Shown: positions 23,316 to 31,572 of the stretch, piece after piece
How the letters are laid out: each line of letters begins with the position of its first letter
Position numbering within the stretch: position 1 is the first letter of the stretch
DNA from: Sphingobium fuliginis
GTDB lineage: Bacteria; Pseudomonadota; Alphaproteobacteria; Sphingomonadales; Sphingomonadaceae
Assembly (NCBI RefSeq): GCF_004152845.1
Contig: NZ_SEON01000003.1
Coordinates: forward strand, 62,001 to 126,000
Length of the DNA stretch: 64,000 nt
Direction: 5' to 3'
Position numbers and translations under genes: made by a program
Notes under the pieces: model-generated
Told to the model about the DNA's origin: nothing
Database searches by the model: none
What the model saw: the letters and a program-made list of their open reading frames with translations, nothing else

Positions 23316-24371
23316 TCAGCGCGACCGTGGATTGCCCAATGCGGACAACACTCCGCGCAAAGTCCGCACCTCCAGATGGTTCCAGCCCGGCTTGGTCAGC
23401 AGGTTCCGCAAGGTCCGCTTGGTTGCGGGCGCTCGGTCCGGCGGGAAGAAATAGCCTGCGCCTTCCAGCAGATTCTCGAACTGCGCGATCATTCCTTCCA
23501 GTTCCGACTGCGGCGCCGGTTCGCCCAGATCGACCACCGTCGGCTGCTCCAGGGAGGCCTGCTTCGACCATTCATAGGCGCACAGGATCACCGCCTGCGC
23601 CAGATTGAGCGATCCGAATTCCGGATTGATCGGCACCGTCAGGATTTTCCGCGCCAGCGCCACATCCTCTGTCTCCAGTCCCGACCGCTCAGGCCCGAAC
23701 ACATAGGCGGAGCGCCCGGCAGCAGCGTGGACCTCCCGCGCCGCCTCTTCGGGCGTCACCACCGGCTTGGTCACGCCGCGCTTGCGCACGGTCGTCGCAT
23801 AGACATGCGCGCAATCGGCCACGGCGTCGGCCAGCGTCTCGAACACCTCCGCCTTGTCCAGCACCACATCGGCGCCGGCCGCTGACGGCCCCGCATCCGG
23901 ATTGGGCCAGCCGTCGCGCGGGCTGACAAGCCGCATCTCGACCAACCCGAAATTCAGCATCGCCCGCGCCGCCTTGCCGATATTCTCGCCCAATTGCGGG
24001 CGGACGAGGACGATAACGGGGGTGAGGGGCGTAATTTTTTCCATGTTACCGTTCGTCCTGGGTAGGGGCTGAGCTTGTCGAAGCCCCGTATCGAAGGACT
24101 TGCGCGCGAGCAGACTGATCATGTCCCAGTCGCCAGCGATCAGCGCTTCCTTTTTCTTCCGCGACCAGCCTTTGACCTGCTGCTCAGCGGACAGTGCTTC
24201 TTCGCGAGTTCCGAAATCCTGTTGCCAGACCAGAGACACTGGCCGTCGGTTTTGCGTATATCCTGCAATTTCGCCAGCTTGATGCTGAGCGATGCGGCTT
24301 TCCAGATTATCCGCGTGCCCCAGATAATAGCTGCCGTCCGAACAACGCAGCATATAGGCGTGGAATGTCAT
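23316..24371 (-). CDS. GIY-YIG domain read in frame into a TrmJ-like RNA methyltransferase
   Basis: One uninterrupted 351-codon frame holds two proteins that normally are separate. Residues 1-90 form a YhbQ-type GIY-YIG nuclease-like domain (AYMLRCSDGSYYLGHADNLESRIAQH). From Met110 (24044) runs a full SPOUT methyltransferase of the TrmJ type (VRPQLGENIGKAARAMLNFGL, YVFGPERSGL, SLNLAQAVILCAYEW), which would 2'-O-methylate tRNA. The joining 18 codons are a translated dispersed repeat (SFDTGLRQAQPLPRTNG). No good Shine-Dalgarno precedes Met110, so a true fusion is possible; loss of the first gene's stop through repeat insertion is the likely cause. Confidence 0.75.
   Translation of the reverse strand: MTFHAYMLRCSDGSYYLGHADNLESRIAQHQAGEIAGYTQNRRPVSLVWQQDFGTREEALSAEQQVKGWSRKKKEALIAGDWDMISLLARKSFDTGLRQAQPLPRTNGNMEKITPLTPVIVLVRPQLGENIGKAARAMLNFGLVEMRLVSPRDGWPNPDAGPSAAGADVVLDKAEVFETLADAVADCAHVYATTVRKRGVTKPVVTPEEAAREVHAAAGRSAYVFGPERSGLETEDVALARKILTVPINPEFGSLNLAQAVILCAYEWSKQASLEQPTVVDLGEPAPQSELEGMIAQFENLLEGAGYFFPPDRAPATKRTLRNLLTKPGWNHLEVRTLRGVLSALGNPRSR
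24049..24087. repeat. Dispersed sphingomonad repeat between GIY-YIG and TrmJ parts
   Basis: The sequence CCGTTCGTCCTG...GGGGCTGAGCTTGTCGAAGCCCC belongs to the short repeat family based on 'CTTCGACAAGCTCAG...GAACGG'. Related copies in this window are at 24380-24428 and 61231-61254. Here it is translated in frame as the linker of the fused reading frame. Confidence 0.65.
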
Positions 24372-24379
24372 GGCAAGGT

Positions 24380-24428
24380 CCTTCGATACGCCATTTCGAC
24401 AGGCTCAATGGCTACTCAGGACGAACGG
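24380..24428. repeat. Dispersed repeat upstream of the GIY-YIG gene
   Basis: CCTTCGATACGCCATTTCGACAGGCTCAATGG...CAGGACGAACGG is a variant of the same family as at 24049-24087. The two copies therefore flank the GIY-YIG module on both sides, which suggests that the module moved or was rearranged between repeats. Confidence 0.6.
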
Positions 24429-24452
24429 AGGTTGAGGGAGGCATGAGAGCCC

Positions 24453-24914
24453 TCAATCACTCCCGACCTCCTTCACCGTGGAGGCGAAATCCTCGAAATC
24501 CCGAGCATCGGTGAAGTCCTTGTACACGCTGGCGAAGCGGATATAGGCAACGCTGTCGAGGCGTTTCAGCCCTTCCATCACCATTTCCCCAATCGCCCGC
24601 GCTGGAACTTCGCCGTCGCCTGACGTCTCCAACTGCCGCTGGATGCCGGAGATCAGCTTCTCCAGCCGACTGGGATCGATCGGCCGCTTCCGGCAGGCGA
24701 TGCCGATGGAGCGCGCCAGCTTGTCCCGGTCGAAGGCTTCCTTGCGCCCCTCGCTCTTCACCACCCAGATGTCGCGGAGCTGTATCCGTTCGAAGGTGGT
24801 GAAGCGCGCGCCGCAGGCTTCGCACTGACGCCGGCGGCGGATGGCTGCGCCATCCTCCGTCGGGCGGCTGTCCTTCACCTGGCTGTCGTCATGGGCGCAG
24901 AAGGGGCAACGCAA
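24453..24914 (-). CDS. nrdR: Transcriptional repressor NrdR
   Basis: NrdR senses (d)ATP and represses ribonucleotide reductase genes. The N-terminal zinc ribbon ([17 protein letters not shown] and [13 protein letters not shown]) and the ATP-cone ([32 protein letters not shown]) are both intact in 153 residues, the standard length. It follows glyA by six bases on the same strand, so glyA-nrdR form an operon, as in many alphaproteobacteria. Confidence 0.96.
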   Translation of the reverse strand: MRCPFCAHDDSQVKDSRPTEDGAAIRRRRQCEACGARFTTFERIQLRDIWVVKSEGRKEAFDRDKLARSIGIACRKRPIDPSRLEKLISGIQRQLETSGDGEVPARAIGEMVMEGLKRLDSVAYIRFASVYKDFTDARDFEDFASTVKEVGSD

Positions 24915-24920
24915 GGGCGC

Positions 24921-26240
24921 TTACCCTTCGTAGATCGGGAAACGGGCGCAGAGGGCGGAGACGCGGTCGCGCACATTGGCTTCCACGGCTGCGTCGCCAT
25001 GCTCGCCATGATCGCGCAGCCCCTCCAGAACATCCGCGATCATGTCGCCAATGGCCTCGAACTCCGCAACGCCGAACCCGCGCGTCGTTCCCGCAGGGGA
25101 ACCAACCCGAATACCGCTGGTCTTGGTCGGCGGCAGCGGATCGCCCGGCACGCCATTCTTGTTGCAGGTGATGAAGCTGCGTTCCAGCGCCTCGTCCGCA
25201 TCCTTGCCCGAAATGCCGTAGGGGCGCAGGTCGATCAGGGCGAGATGCGTGTCGGTGCCGCCGGAAACCACCGCGAGGCCGCGCTGCTCCAGCTTCGAAG
25301 CCAGCGCCTTTGCATTGGTGACGATCGCCTGCGCATAAGTCCTGAATTCAGGACGCAGCGCCTCGCCGAAGGCAACCGCCTTCGCCGCGATCACATGCAT
25401 CAGCGGCCCGCCCTGAAGGCCGGGGAACACCGCCGAATTGATCTTCTTCGCAATGGCCTCGTCATCGGTCAGGATCATGCCGCCACGCGGACCGCGCAGG
25501 GTCTTGTGCGTGGTGGTGGTCACGACATGGGCATGGCCAAAGGGCGTCGGATGCGCCCCGCCAGCCACCAGCCCGGCAAAATGCGCCATGTCCACCATCA
25601 GCAGCGCGCCGACCTTGTCCGCGATCGCGCGGAAGCGGGCGAAGTCGAGGTGGCGGGGATAGGCCGAACCGCCCGCGATGATCAGCGTGGGCTTTGCTTC
25701 GATCGCCTGCGCCTCCAGCGCGTCATAATCGATGAGGTGCGTATCCTCGCGCACGCCATATTGCACGGCATTATACCATTTGCCCGACAGCGCGGGCTTC
25801 GCGCCATGGGTCAGGTGACCGCCGGCGTCGAGCGACAGGCCCATGATGGTGTCGCCCGGCTTGGTCAGCGCCAGCATCACCGCGCCGTTCGCCTGCGCGC
25901 CCGAATGGGGCTGCACATTGACGAAGCCGCAGTTGAAGATTTCCTTCGCGCGGTCGATGGCCAGCTGCTCGACCTCGTCCGACGGGGCGCAGCCCTGATA
26001 ATAGCGCTTGCCGGGATAGCCTTCGGCATATTTGTTGGTGAAGACCGAACCCTGCGCCTCCAGCACCGCCTTGGATACGATATTTTCCGAAGCGATCAGC
26101 TCGATCTGGTTCTGCTCGCGCTTCAATTCCCTGGTGACGCCCGCGAACACCGCCGGATCGGCATCGGCCAGGCTGCGCGTGAAATAGCCTTCGGAGCGGA
26201 TGTCCGACAGGTCGGGCTGGGTGAGGGTAGCGGTGCTCAT
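24921..26240 (-). CDS. glyA: Serine hydroxymethyltransferase
   Basis: A PLP enzyme that interconverts serine and glycine and charges tetrahydrofolate with one-carbon units. Full length at 439 residues. Key segments are [31 protein letters not shown], the PLP-lysine loop [16 protein letters not shown], and the C-terminal [16 protein letters not shown]. It is the second gene of rpiB-glyA-nrdR; the spacing to rpiB is 12 bases. No glycine riboswitch is visible upstream. Confidence 0.98.
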   Translation of the reverse strand: MSTATLTQPDLSDIRSEGYFTRSLADADPAVFAGVTRELKREQNQIELIASENIVSKAVLEAQGSVFTNKYAEGYPGKRYYQGCAPSDEVEQLAIDRAKEIFNCGFVNVQPHSGAQANGAVMLALTKPGDTIMGLSLDAGGHLTHGAKPALSGKWYNAVQYGVREDTHLIDYDALEAQAIEAKPTLIIAGGSAYPRHLDFARFRAIADKVGALLMVDMAHFAGLVAGGAHPTPFGHAHVVTTTTHKTLRGPRGGMILTDDEAIAKKINSAVFPGLQGGPLMHVIAAKAVAFGEALRPEFRTYAQAIVTNAKALASKLEQRGLAVVSGGTDTHLALIDLRPYGISGKDADEALERSFITCNKNGVPGDPLPPTKTSGIRVGSPAGTTRGFGVAEFEAIGDMIADVLEGLRDHGEHGDAAVEANVRDRVSALCARFPIYEG

Positions 26241-26252
26241 AGGGCAGGCTCC

Positions 26253-26705
26253 TTAAAGCGCGGGATGGGAGAGCTTTTCAACGCGGCCGGCATGGCGGCC
26301 ACCGCCGAAATCGGTGGAAAGGAAGGCGGAGACGCAGGCCTTGGCCATGTCGACGCCGGTCAGGCGCGCGCCCATGGCGAGGACATTGGTATCATTATGC
26401 TCGCGGCTGAGCGCGGCCGACAACGGCTCCGACACCAGAGCGCAGCGGCAGGCGGGGTTGCGGTTCACGGCGATGGAAATGCCGATGCCCGATCCGCAGA
26501 GCGCAATGCCGCGTTCGGCGGCGCCGGACGCCACCGCCTTCGCCAGCTTGTAACCGAAATCGGGATAATCCACGCGGTCGGCAGTCGCTGGACCCAGATC
26601 GTCGACCTCATGCCCTTCGCCGCGCAGCCAGTCGGCAAGTTCCGCCTTCAGATCGATGGCGGCATGGTCGGAAGCGATGGCGATTTTCACGATAAGGTTG
26701 TCCAC
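26253..26705 (-). CDS. rpiB: Ribose-5-phosphate isomerase B
   Basis: It interconverts ribose-5-phosphate and ribulose-5-phosphate in the pentose phosphate pathway. The family start KIAIASDHAA, the catalytic GSGIGISIAVNR (here CGSGIG, with Cys as the general base) and the EHNDTNVLAMGAR segment are present. GTG 26705 and GTG 26690 are both possible starts; the second gives the usual MKIAIASDHAA-type opening. It is the first gene of a minus-strand operon with glyA and nrdR. Confidence 0.94.
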   Translation of the reverse strand: MDNLIVKIAIASDHAAIDLKAELADWLRGEGHEVDDLGPATADRVDYPDFGYKLAKAVASGAAERGIALCGSGIGISIAVNRNPACRCALVSEPLSAALSREHNDTNVLAMGARLTGVDMAKACVSAFLSTDFGGGRHAGRVEKLSHPAL

Positions 26706-26780
26706 TCACGCAAAAGGTGATTCGTTCCCGCGCCTCATAGGGGCAGCGCCGCGATATTGCCACAGTCCACCGGCCGACCT

Positions 26781-26987
26781 ATGGCCTGCTTCATGGCTGG
26801 CACGATTTTATCCATATTGATGCTCGCAGGCATGGCGCTGACCGGCGGCGGCGCCTACGCCATCGTGAAGAAGGGCGACCGCAAACGGGGCATGCTGATG
26901 ATCCTCGCCGGACTGGTGATGTTCGGCAATGTCGCCATCTCCGCGATTCCCGGGCCGGACCTGCCGGTGCTGGAAAACGCCCGCTAG
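26781..26987 (+). CDS. Small membrane protein (68 aa)
   Basis: The start is set at ATG 26781 (ATG 26793 is an alternative). Two hydrophobic helices (AGTILSILMLAGMALTGGGAYAIV and GMLMILAGLVMFGNVAISAIPG) are joined by a basic loop KKGDRKRG, giving a clear two-span hairpin with both ends outside by the positive-inside rule. It is convergent with the HPP gene (four-base overlap) and close to rpiB, divergently. I believe similar short proteins occur in sphingomonads, but no function is known. Confidence 0.6.
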   Translation: MACFMAGTILSILMLAGMALTGGGAYAIVKKGDRKRGMLMILAGLVMFGNVAISAIPGPDLPVLENAR

Positions 26988-28069
26988 GCGCGAAAGGCCA
27001 TCGCCGTCAGCAGGTCGGTCTGTGTAACCAGTCCGCATAGCCGCCGATCGTCATCGACCACGATCGCCTCGCGTCGGGCACCGCTGGTCAATGGCCGCAG
27101 CAGAGCCGCCACCGGCGTGTCCGCATGCACGATATAGGGCTCGGATGCGATGTCCTGCACCCGCCCGCCCTCTCTCACCAGATCCAGCGGGCCCACCACG
27201 CCCTGAACCCGGCCGGCATCGTCCAGCACGGGAAGCGACAGCAGCCGCCGCTCGTGCAGCAATTGCCGCGCCGCGACCACCGGCTGGCCCGCCCGCACGG
27301 TGACGACATCGCGCGACATGATCTCGCCGCACGTCAGCCTGCCATGCGCCCGCTCGGCCGCCCGCATTTCCGCATCGTGCAGCACCGCCTGCAAGTCGGC
27401 CGCATTCACGTCCAGCCTGTCGCCATAGGCGTTCAGCGCTTCCTCCACGTCCTGTTCGGACGGCGTGCGCAGGATCGGCGCGGGGTCGCTGGTGCCATGG
27501 GTGGTCGCCGCCTTGGCTGCGACATGGGGATAGCTGTGCCCGGCCAGCCGGTGGAAGAGGATTGCGACGGTCACGAGCAGCGCCGTGTTCACGCCGACAG
27601 GCACGATCGCGAACATATAGCTCGGCGCGCCATGCGTCGCGCCCAATACGGCGGAGAGGGCGACGGCGCCTCCGGGCGGGTGGAGGCAGCGCAGCAGCGA
27701 CATGGCGCCGATCGCGCAGCCTACCGCCAGCGCGGCGGCGATGGTGGGATCGGGGATCAGCCGGACCACCATGACTCCGACCAGTGCCGATATGATATTG
27801 CCGCCCAATACCGGCCAGGGCTGGGCCAGTGGACTGGCGGGCACGGCAAAAAGCAACACCGCCGATGCGCCCATGGGTGCGACCAGCAGTGGATGGGCGA
27901 TCCCGTTTCCCAGCATCAGTCCGCAGAGCAGCCCGGTAACGGCGATGCCGCCAATGGCGCCGCTCGCCGCCTTCAGCCGGTCCAGGAAGCCGGGACCGGC
28001 GGGAGCGGGGACGAAGGCGCTGTAATAGCGGCTCCAGATCAGGCGGACGTCGTTCTTCGGATCGGTCAT
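26984..28069 (-). CDS. HPP family membrane protein with two CBS domains
   Basis: The N-terminal 190 residues form the HPP domain with about four transmembrane spans and the diagnostic LRCLHPPGGAVALSAV. A soluble C-terminal half holds a CBS pair (CGEIMSRDVVTVRAGQPVVAARQLL and PLTSGARREAIVVDDDRRLCGLVTQTDLL), suggesting control by adenine nucleotides. HPP proteins have been linked to nitrite transport in plastids and cyanobacteria; a bacterial substrate cannot be inferred here. It is monocistronic. Confidence 0.9.
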   Translation of the reverse strand: MTDPKNDVRLIWSRYYSAFVPAPAGPGFLDRLKAASGAIGGIAVTGLLCGLMLGNGIAHPLLVAPMGASAVLLFAVPASPLAQPWPVLGGNIISALVGVMVVRLIPDPTIAAALAVGCAIGAMSLLRCLHPPGGAVALSAVLGATHGAPSYMFAIVPVGVNTALLVTVAILFHRLAGHSYPHVAAKAATTHGTSDPAPILRTPSEQDVEEALNAYGDRLDVNAADLQAVLHDAEMRAAERAHGRLTCGEIMSRDVVTVRAGQPVVAARQLLHERRLLSLPVLDDAGRVQGVVGPLDLVREGGRVQDIASEPYIVHADTPVAALLRPLTSGARREAIVVDDDRRLCGLVTQTDLLTAMAFRA

Positions 28070-28179
28070 GGGGCGCTGCCGCTAAAGCCCGCATGTCGAC
28101 GGGCCAAGCGCAAAATTCCTCAGCCGCCTCAACCGCAGCTTCCATTCCCTTGCGGGAGACCATGTACGATGGGCCAAAA

Positions 28180-28206
28180 GAAAAGGGGCCGCCGCAGCAG
28201 CCCCTC
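28180..28206 (-). terminator. Intrinsic terminator after the alpha/beta hydrolase gene
   Basis: On the minus strand AGGGGCTGC-TGCG-GCGGCCCCT is followed by TTTCTTTT, just beyond the stop at 28230. Stem and T-run make a good rho-independent terminator. Confidence 0.75.
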
Positions 28207-28229
28207 CACCTCGAACAGCGGCAATCGCC

Positions 28230-28886
28230 TTATCGGATCGGAGAATCCGGCGACAGGCGCATGTCGAGATAATTGTCGACCGACTTCATGAGCTGGTCCA
28301 GTTCATGCTCGAAAAAATGGTTCGCGCCACGGATTTCGTCATGGTGGATGGTGATGCCCTTCTGCGTGCGCAGCTTGTCCACCAGCTTCTGCACGGCGCT
28401 TGCCGTCACGACCTCGTCCGCCGTCCCCTGCACGATGATGCCGGAGGAGGGGCAGGGCGCCAGGAAGGAGAAGTCATACATGTTAGCCGGCGGCGCTACC
28501 GAGATGAAGCCCCGGATTTCCGGACGGCGCATCAAAAGCTGCATGCCGATCCACGCACCGAAGGAGAAGCCGGCGATCCAGGTCGTCTGCGCCTCCGGAT
28601 GGAAGCTCTGCACCCAGTCGAGCGCGGCGGCGGCATCCGACAGTTCGCCAATGCCGTTGTCGAACGTGCCCTGGCTGCGCCCGACGCCCCGGAAGTTGAA
28701 GCGCAAGGTGGCGAAGCCGCGCCGCACGAAGGTCTTGTAGAGCGCCTGGGTGATGCGGTCGTTCATCGTGCCGCCGCCCTGCGGGTGCGGATGCAGGATC
28801 ATCGCGACGGGTGCGCGGGGGCGGGGCGGCGGGCTGAAGCGGCCTTCGAGGCGACCTTCGGGTCCGGGGAAAATAACGTCGGGCAT
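28230..28886 (-). CDS. Alpha/beta hydrolase (COG2945 type)
   Basis: A 218-residue serine hydrolase, with its start at MPDVIFPGPEG (28886); the longer frame would extend an Arg-rich nonhomologous N-terminus. The oxyanion-side HPHPQGGGTMND, nucleophile elbow GFSFGAWIGM, Asp in GTADEVV and His in GANHFFEH are all present, and the fold is minimal without a lid. It is divergent from the cysteine desulfurase pair. The physiological ester is unknown. Confidence 0.88.
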   Translation of the reverse strand: MPDVIFPGPEGRLEGRFSPPPRPRAPVAMILHPHPQGGGTMNDRITQALYKTFVRRGFATLRFNFRGVGRSQGTFDNGIGELSDAAAALDWVQSFHPEAQTTWIAGFSFGAWIGMQLLMRRPEIRGFISVAPPANMYDFSFLAPCPSSGIIVQGTADEVVTASAVQKLVDKLRTQKGITIHHDEIRGANHFFEHELDQLMKSVDNYLDMRLSPDSPIR

Positions 28887-29015
28887 GGCACCTGTTATGG
28901 TTCTGGGCGGCCCAACCCGAAACCGGGCGAGCCGCGAATGGAGAGGGCGCAGCAGCCAGTGCTGGCGCTGCGCGACAGACCGCCTATATAGAAGTCGCCA
29001 CCATTTCCGCAATCA

Positions 29016-30080
29016 ATGAGTCTTCCCAAATCCGTGGCTTCCGACCGTCTCTATCTGGATCACGCCGCCACCACGCCGATCCTGCCCCAGGCAAGGGCAG
29101 CGATGGTCGAGGCGATGGAGAACTGGTCCAACCCGTCCAGCCCCCATGGCGACGGCCGCGCCGCCCGCGCCCTGCTGGAGGATGCCCGGCGGCGCATCGG
29201 CGCGGCGCTGGGATGGGGCGGGCAGATCATCTTCACCTCCGGCGCGAGCGAAGCCATCGCCATCGCGCTGGGCCGCGCCAGCTTTGACCGCATCCTGACC
29301 TCTCCCGTCGAACATGATTCGGTCCTGCGCGTCACGCCCCAGGCCGAGCGGCTTCAGGTGGACGCAAATGGCCTTCTCCCTGGTCCTTCCCGCCGTTGCG
29401 AGGAGGAGGGGCATGAGACCATCCTTGCCATCCAGCATGTCAACAACGAAACCGGGGTCATCCAGCCTCTCGACGCGATAGACCGCAAGGGCGCCGTCCT
29501 TTTCGCGGACTGCGCCCAGAGTGCAGGCAAACTCCCCCTCCCGGATGCCGACATGATCGCGATCAGCGCGCATAAATTCGGCGGTCCTCCGGGCACGGGC
29601 GCGCTTCTGATCAAGGATCTTGCGCTGATCCGCCCGAGCGGCGGCCAGGAGCAGGGCTATCGCCCCGGCACCGAAAACCTGCCCGCCATCCTCGCCATGG
29701 CGGCGGCGCTCGACGCGCGCACGGACTGGCTTTCCAAAGCCGCGATCCTTCGCGCGCGGCTCGACGCCGCCATCGAAGCGGCCGGCGGAGAGATCGTCGC
29801 CCGCAATGCCCCGCGCATCCCGACCATCGCCAGCTATCGCATGCCCGGCCTTTCCGCCCGCGCCCAGCTTATCCAGTTCGACCTCGCCGGCATTTCCGTT
29901 TCGGCCGGCAGCGCCTGTTCTTCGGGTTCGCTCAAGACCAGCCATGTCCTCCATGCCATGGGCTGGGACGATGCGCGGGCGGGCGAAGTCGTCCGGGTCA
30001 GCTTCGGCCCGGATACGAGCGAGAAGGATCTGGATCGCTTCGCCGCAGCCTGGACCCGGATGGCGGGGCGGGCCCGGTGA
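29016..30080 (+). CDS. Cysteine desulfurase 1 (NifS/IscS-type)
   Basis: A class V aminotransferase fold protein of 354 residues that should deliver sulfur for Fe-S or thionucleoside synthesis. It has YLDHAATTPI, the HVNNETGVIQP region, the PLP-lysine SAHKFGG, and the active-site loop SAGSACSSGSLKTSHVL with catalytic Cys. It is shorter than E. coli IscS. The TGA overlaps a GTG start of a second desulfurase, an unusual tandem pair. One copy may be specialised, for example for tRNA thiolation. Confidence 0.92.
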   Translation: MSLPKSVASDRLYLDHAATTPILPQARAAMVEAMENWSNPSSPHGDGRAARALLEDARRRIGAALGWGGQIIFTSGASEAIAIALGRASFDRILTSPVEHDSVLRVTPQAERLQVDANGLLPGPSRRCEEEGHETILAIQHVNNETGVIQPLDAIDRKGAVLFADCAQSAGKLPLPDADMIAISAHKFGGPPGTGALLIKDLALIRPSGGQEQGYRPGTENLPAILAMAAALDARTDWLSKAAILRARLDAAIEAAGGEIVARNAPRIPTIASYRMPGLSARAQLIQFDLAGISVSAGSACSSGSLKTSHVLHAMGWDDARAGEVVRVSFGPDTSEKDLDRFAAAWTRMAGRAR

Positions 30081-31165
30081 CGATCTATCTCGATTATCAG
30101 GCGACGACGCCTCTTGCGCCCGAAGCCTTCGATGCGATGGTCTCCCTGCTCCGCGACCAGTTCGCCAATCCGCACAGCGCCCACAGGCTGGGCCGCGCCG
30201 CCACCGCGCAGGTCGATCTTGCCCGCGCGGAAATCCTGAAGCTGCTGCCCGATGGCGGCCGCCTGATCTTCACCTCCGGCGCGACCGAGGCGCTCAACAT
30301 GGCGATCCAGGGCGCTCCGCCGGGCGGCATCGTCACCATCGCCACCGAACATGCCGCCGTCCTCGACACGGTCGACGCACTGCGCCGGGCGGGCCGGGAC
30401 GTCACGATCCTGCCGGTCGGTCCCGACGGGATCGTCGACCTTGAGGAAGCCGCCAGGGCGATCCGTCCCGGCACGGCGCTCGTCGCGGCCATGCTGGTCA
30501 ATAACGAGATCGGCGTCATCCAGCCTGTTGCGGAGCTGGCCGATCTTGCGCACAGCGCAGGCGCGCTGTTCCTCTGCGACGCCGTGCAGGGCTATGGCCG
30601 CGTGCCCATCGCGCCCCGCTGCGACATGATCGCGATCAGCGCCCACAAGATCCATGGGCCGAAAGGCATCGGGGCGCTCTGGCTGCGCGAGGACGTGACT
30701 CTCACGCCGATAATCCACGGCGGCGGCCAGGAGGGCGGCCTGCGTTCGGGCACCCTTTCGCCGGCCCTGTGCGCGGGTTTCGGGGCCGCCGCCCGGCTGA
30801 TGCGCGAACGGGCGGAAAGCGACCGCCTGCATGTGGAAGCGCTCTGGAGCGCCGCCCATGGCCTCTTCTCCCAATGGACGGTCAACGGCAGCGAGGATTT
30901 GCGCTATCATGGCAATCTGAACCTCCGAAGGGCAGGAGTCGACGGCGCGCGGTTGTTGTCGGAATGCCGCGATGTCGCTTTTTCGCTCGGCAGCGCTTGC
31001 GCAAGTGGGTCCGGGCGGCCTAGCCATGTGCTGCGCGCACTCGGCCTTTCAGACGCGGACGCGCGCGGATCGGTGCGGATCGGCTTCGGCCGGTACACGA
31101 CACTGGCCGAATTGGGGGATGCGGCGGAGGCAATGAACAGGGCAGCCCAAATATGGGCGCCATGA
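30077..31165 (+). CDS. Cysteine desulfurase 2 (NifS/IscS-type)
   Basis: The start is GTG 30077, coupled to the first desulfurase. In 362 residues all landmarks recur: YLDYQATTPL, PHSAHRLG, the VNNEIGVIQP segment, PLP-lysine SAHKIHGPKG, GGQEGGLRSGT, and the catalytic loop LGSACASGSGRPSHVL. This copy matches the IscS/NifS consensus more closely than its upstream neighbour (Tyr-Gln-Ala-Thr-Thr). With the ferredoxin downstream the trio resembles an Fe-S assembly unit, although iscU or sufB genes are not in view. Confidence 0.93.
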   Translation: MTIYLDYQATTPLAPEAFDAMVSLLRDQFANPHSAHRLGRAATAQVDLARAEILKLLPDGGRLIFTSGATEALNMAIQGAPPGGIVTIATEHAAVLDTVDALRRAGRDVTILPVGPDGIVDLEEAARAIRPGTALVAAMLVNNEIGVIQPVAELADLAHSAGALFLCDAVQGYGRVPIAPRCDMIAISAHKIHGPKGIGALWLREDVTLTPIIHGGGQEGGLRSGTLSPALCAGFGAAARLMRERAESDRLHVEALWSAAHGLFSQWTVNGSEDLRYHGNLNLRRAGVDGARLLSECRDVAFSLGSACASGSGRPSHVLRALGLSDADARGSVRIGFGRYTTLAELGDAAEAMNRAAQIWAP

Positions 31166-31234
31166 AGCGTCGTGCGAAAGAGCGGAAAACCGTTTTTCGC
31201 ATCATGCGGCAACAGAGAGCGGGGAACGCATATC

Positions 31235-31570
31235 ATGACCAGGGTCGTCTTCATCAGCGCCGATGGAGAGCATAAGCAGGAGGTCGAAGCGCCGACGGGC
31301 GCCGTGTTGCTGGAGGTCGCGCAGGCAGCGGGCCAGCCGCTCGAGGGAACCTGCGAGGGGCAGATGGCCTGCTCCACCTGCCATGTCATCGTCGATGCCG
31401 CCGACTTCCCGAAGCTGAAGCGGGCGAGCGAGGATGAGGAGGACATGCTGGACCTTGCCGCCGCCGCGACCCGAACCAGCCGCCTGTCCTGCCAGATCGT
31501 GCTGGACGAAAAGCTGGACAGCCTGACGGTCCGCATTCCGGGCGAATCCTATAATATGCAGGGGATGTAG
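31235..31570 (+). CDS. Adrenodoxin-type [2Fe-2S] ferredoxin
   Basis: The start is ATG 31235; an upstream extension has no family match. The cluster ligands are in the pattern CEGQMACSTC with the fourth Cys in RLSCQIVL, and the C-terminal VRIPGE matches adrenodoxin/Fdx-type proteins that feed electrons to Fe-S assembly or P450s. It follows the two cysteine desulfurases, which favours the assembly role. The beta-lactamase start lies only two bases after its stop. Confidence 0.93.
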   Translation: MTRVVFISADGEHKQEVEAPTGAVLLEVAQAAGQPLEGTCEGQMACSTCHVIVDAADFPKLKRASEDEEDMLDLAAAATRTSRLSCQIVLDEKLDSLTVRIPGESYNMQGM

Positions 31571-31572
31571 GC

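Noticed and set aside
24891-26720. A 609-codon plus-strand frame across glyA and rpiB
   Set aside because: It is antisense to two unmistakable conserved enzymes and is His/Arg/Gly-rich, a high-GC shadow frame.
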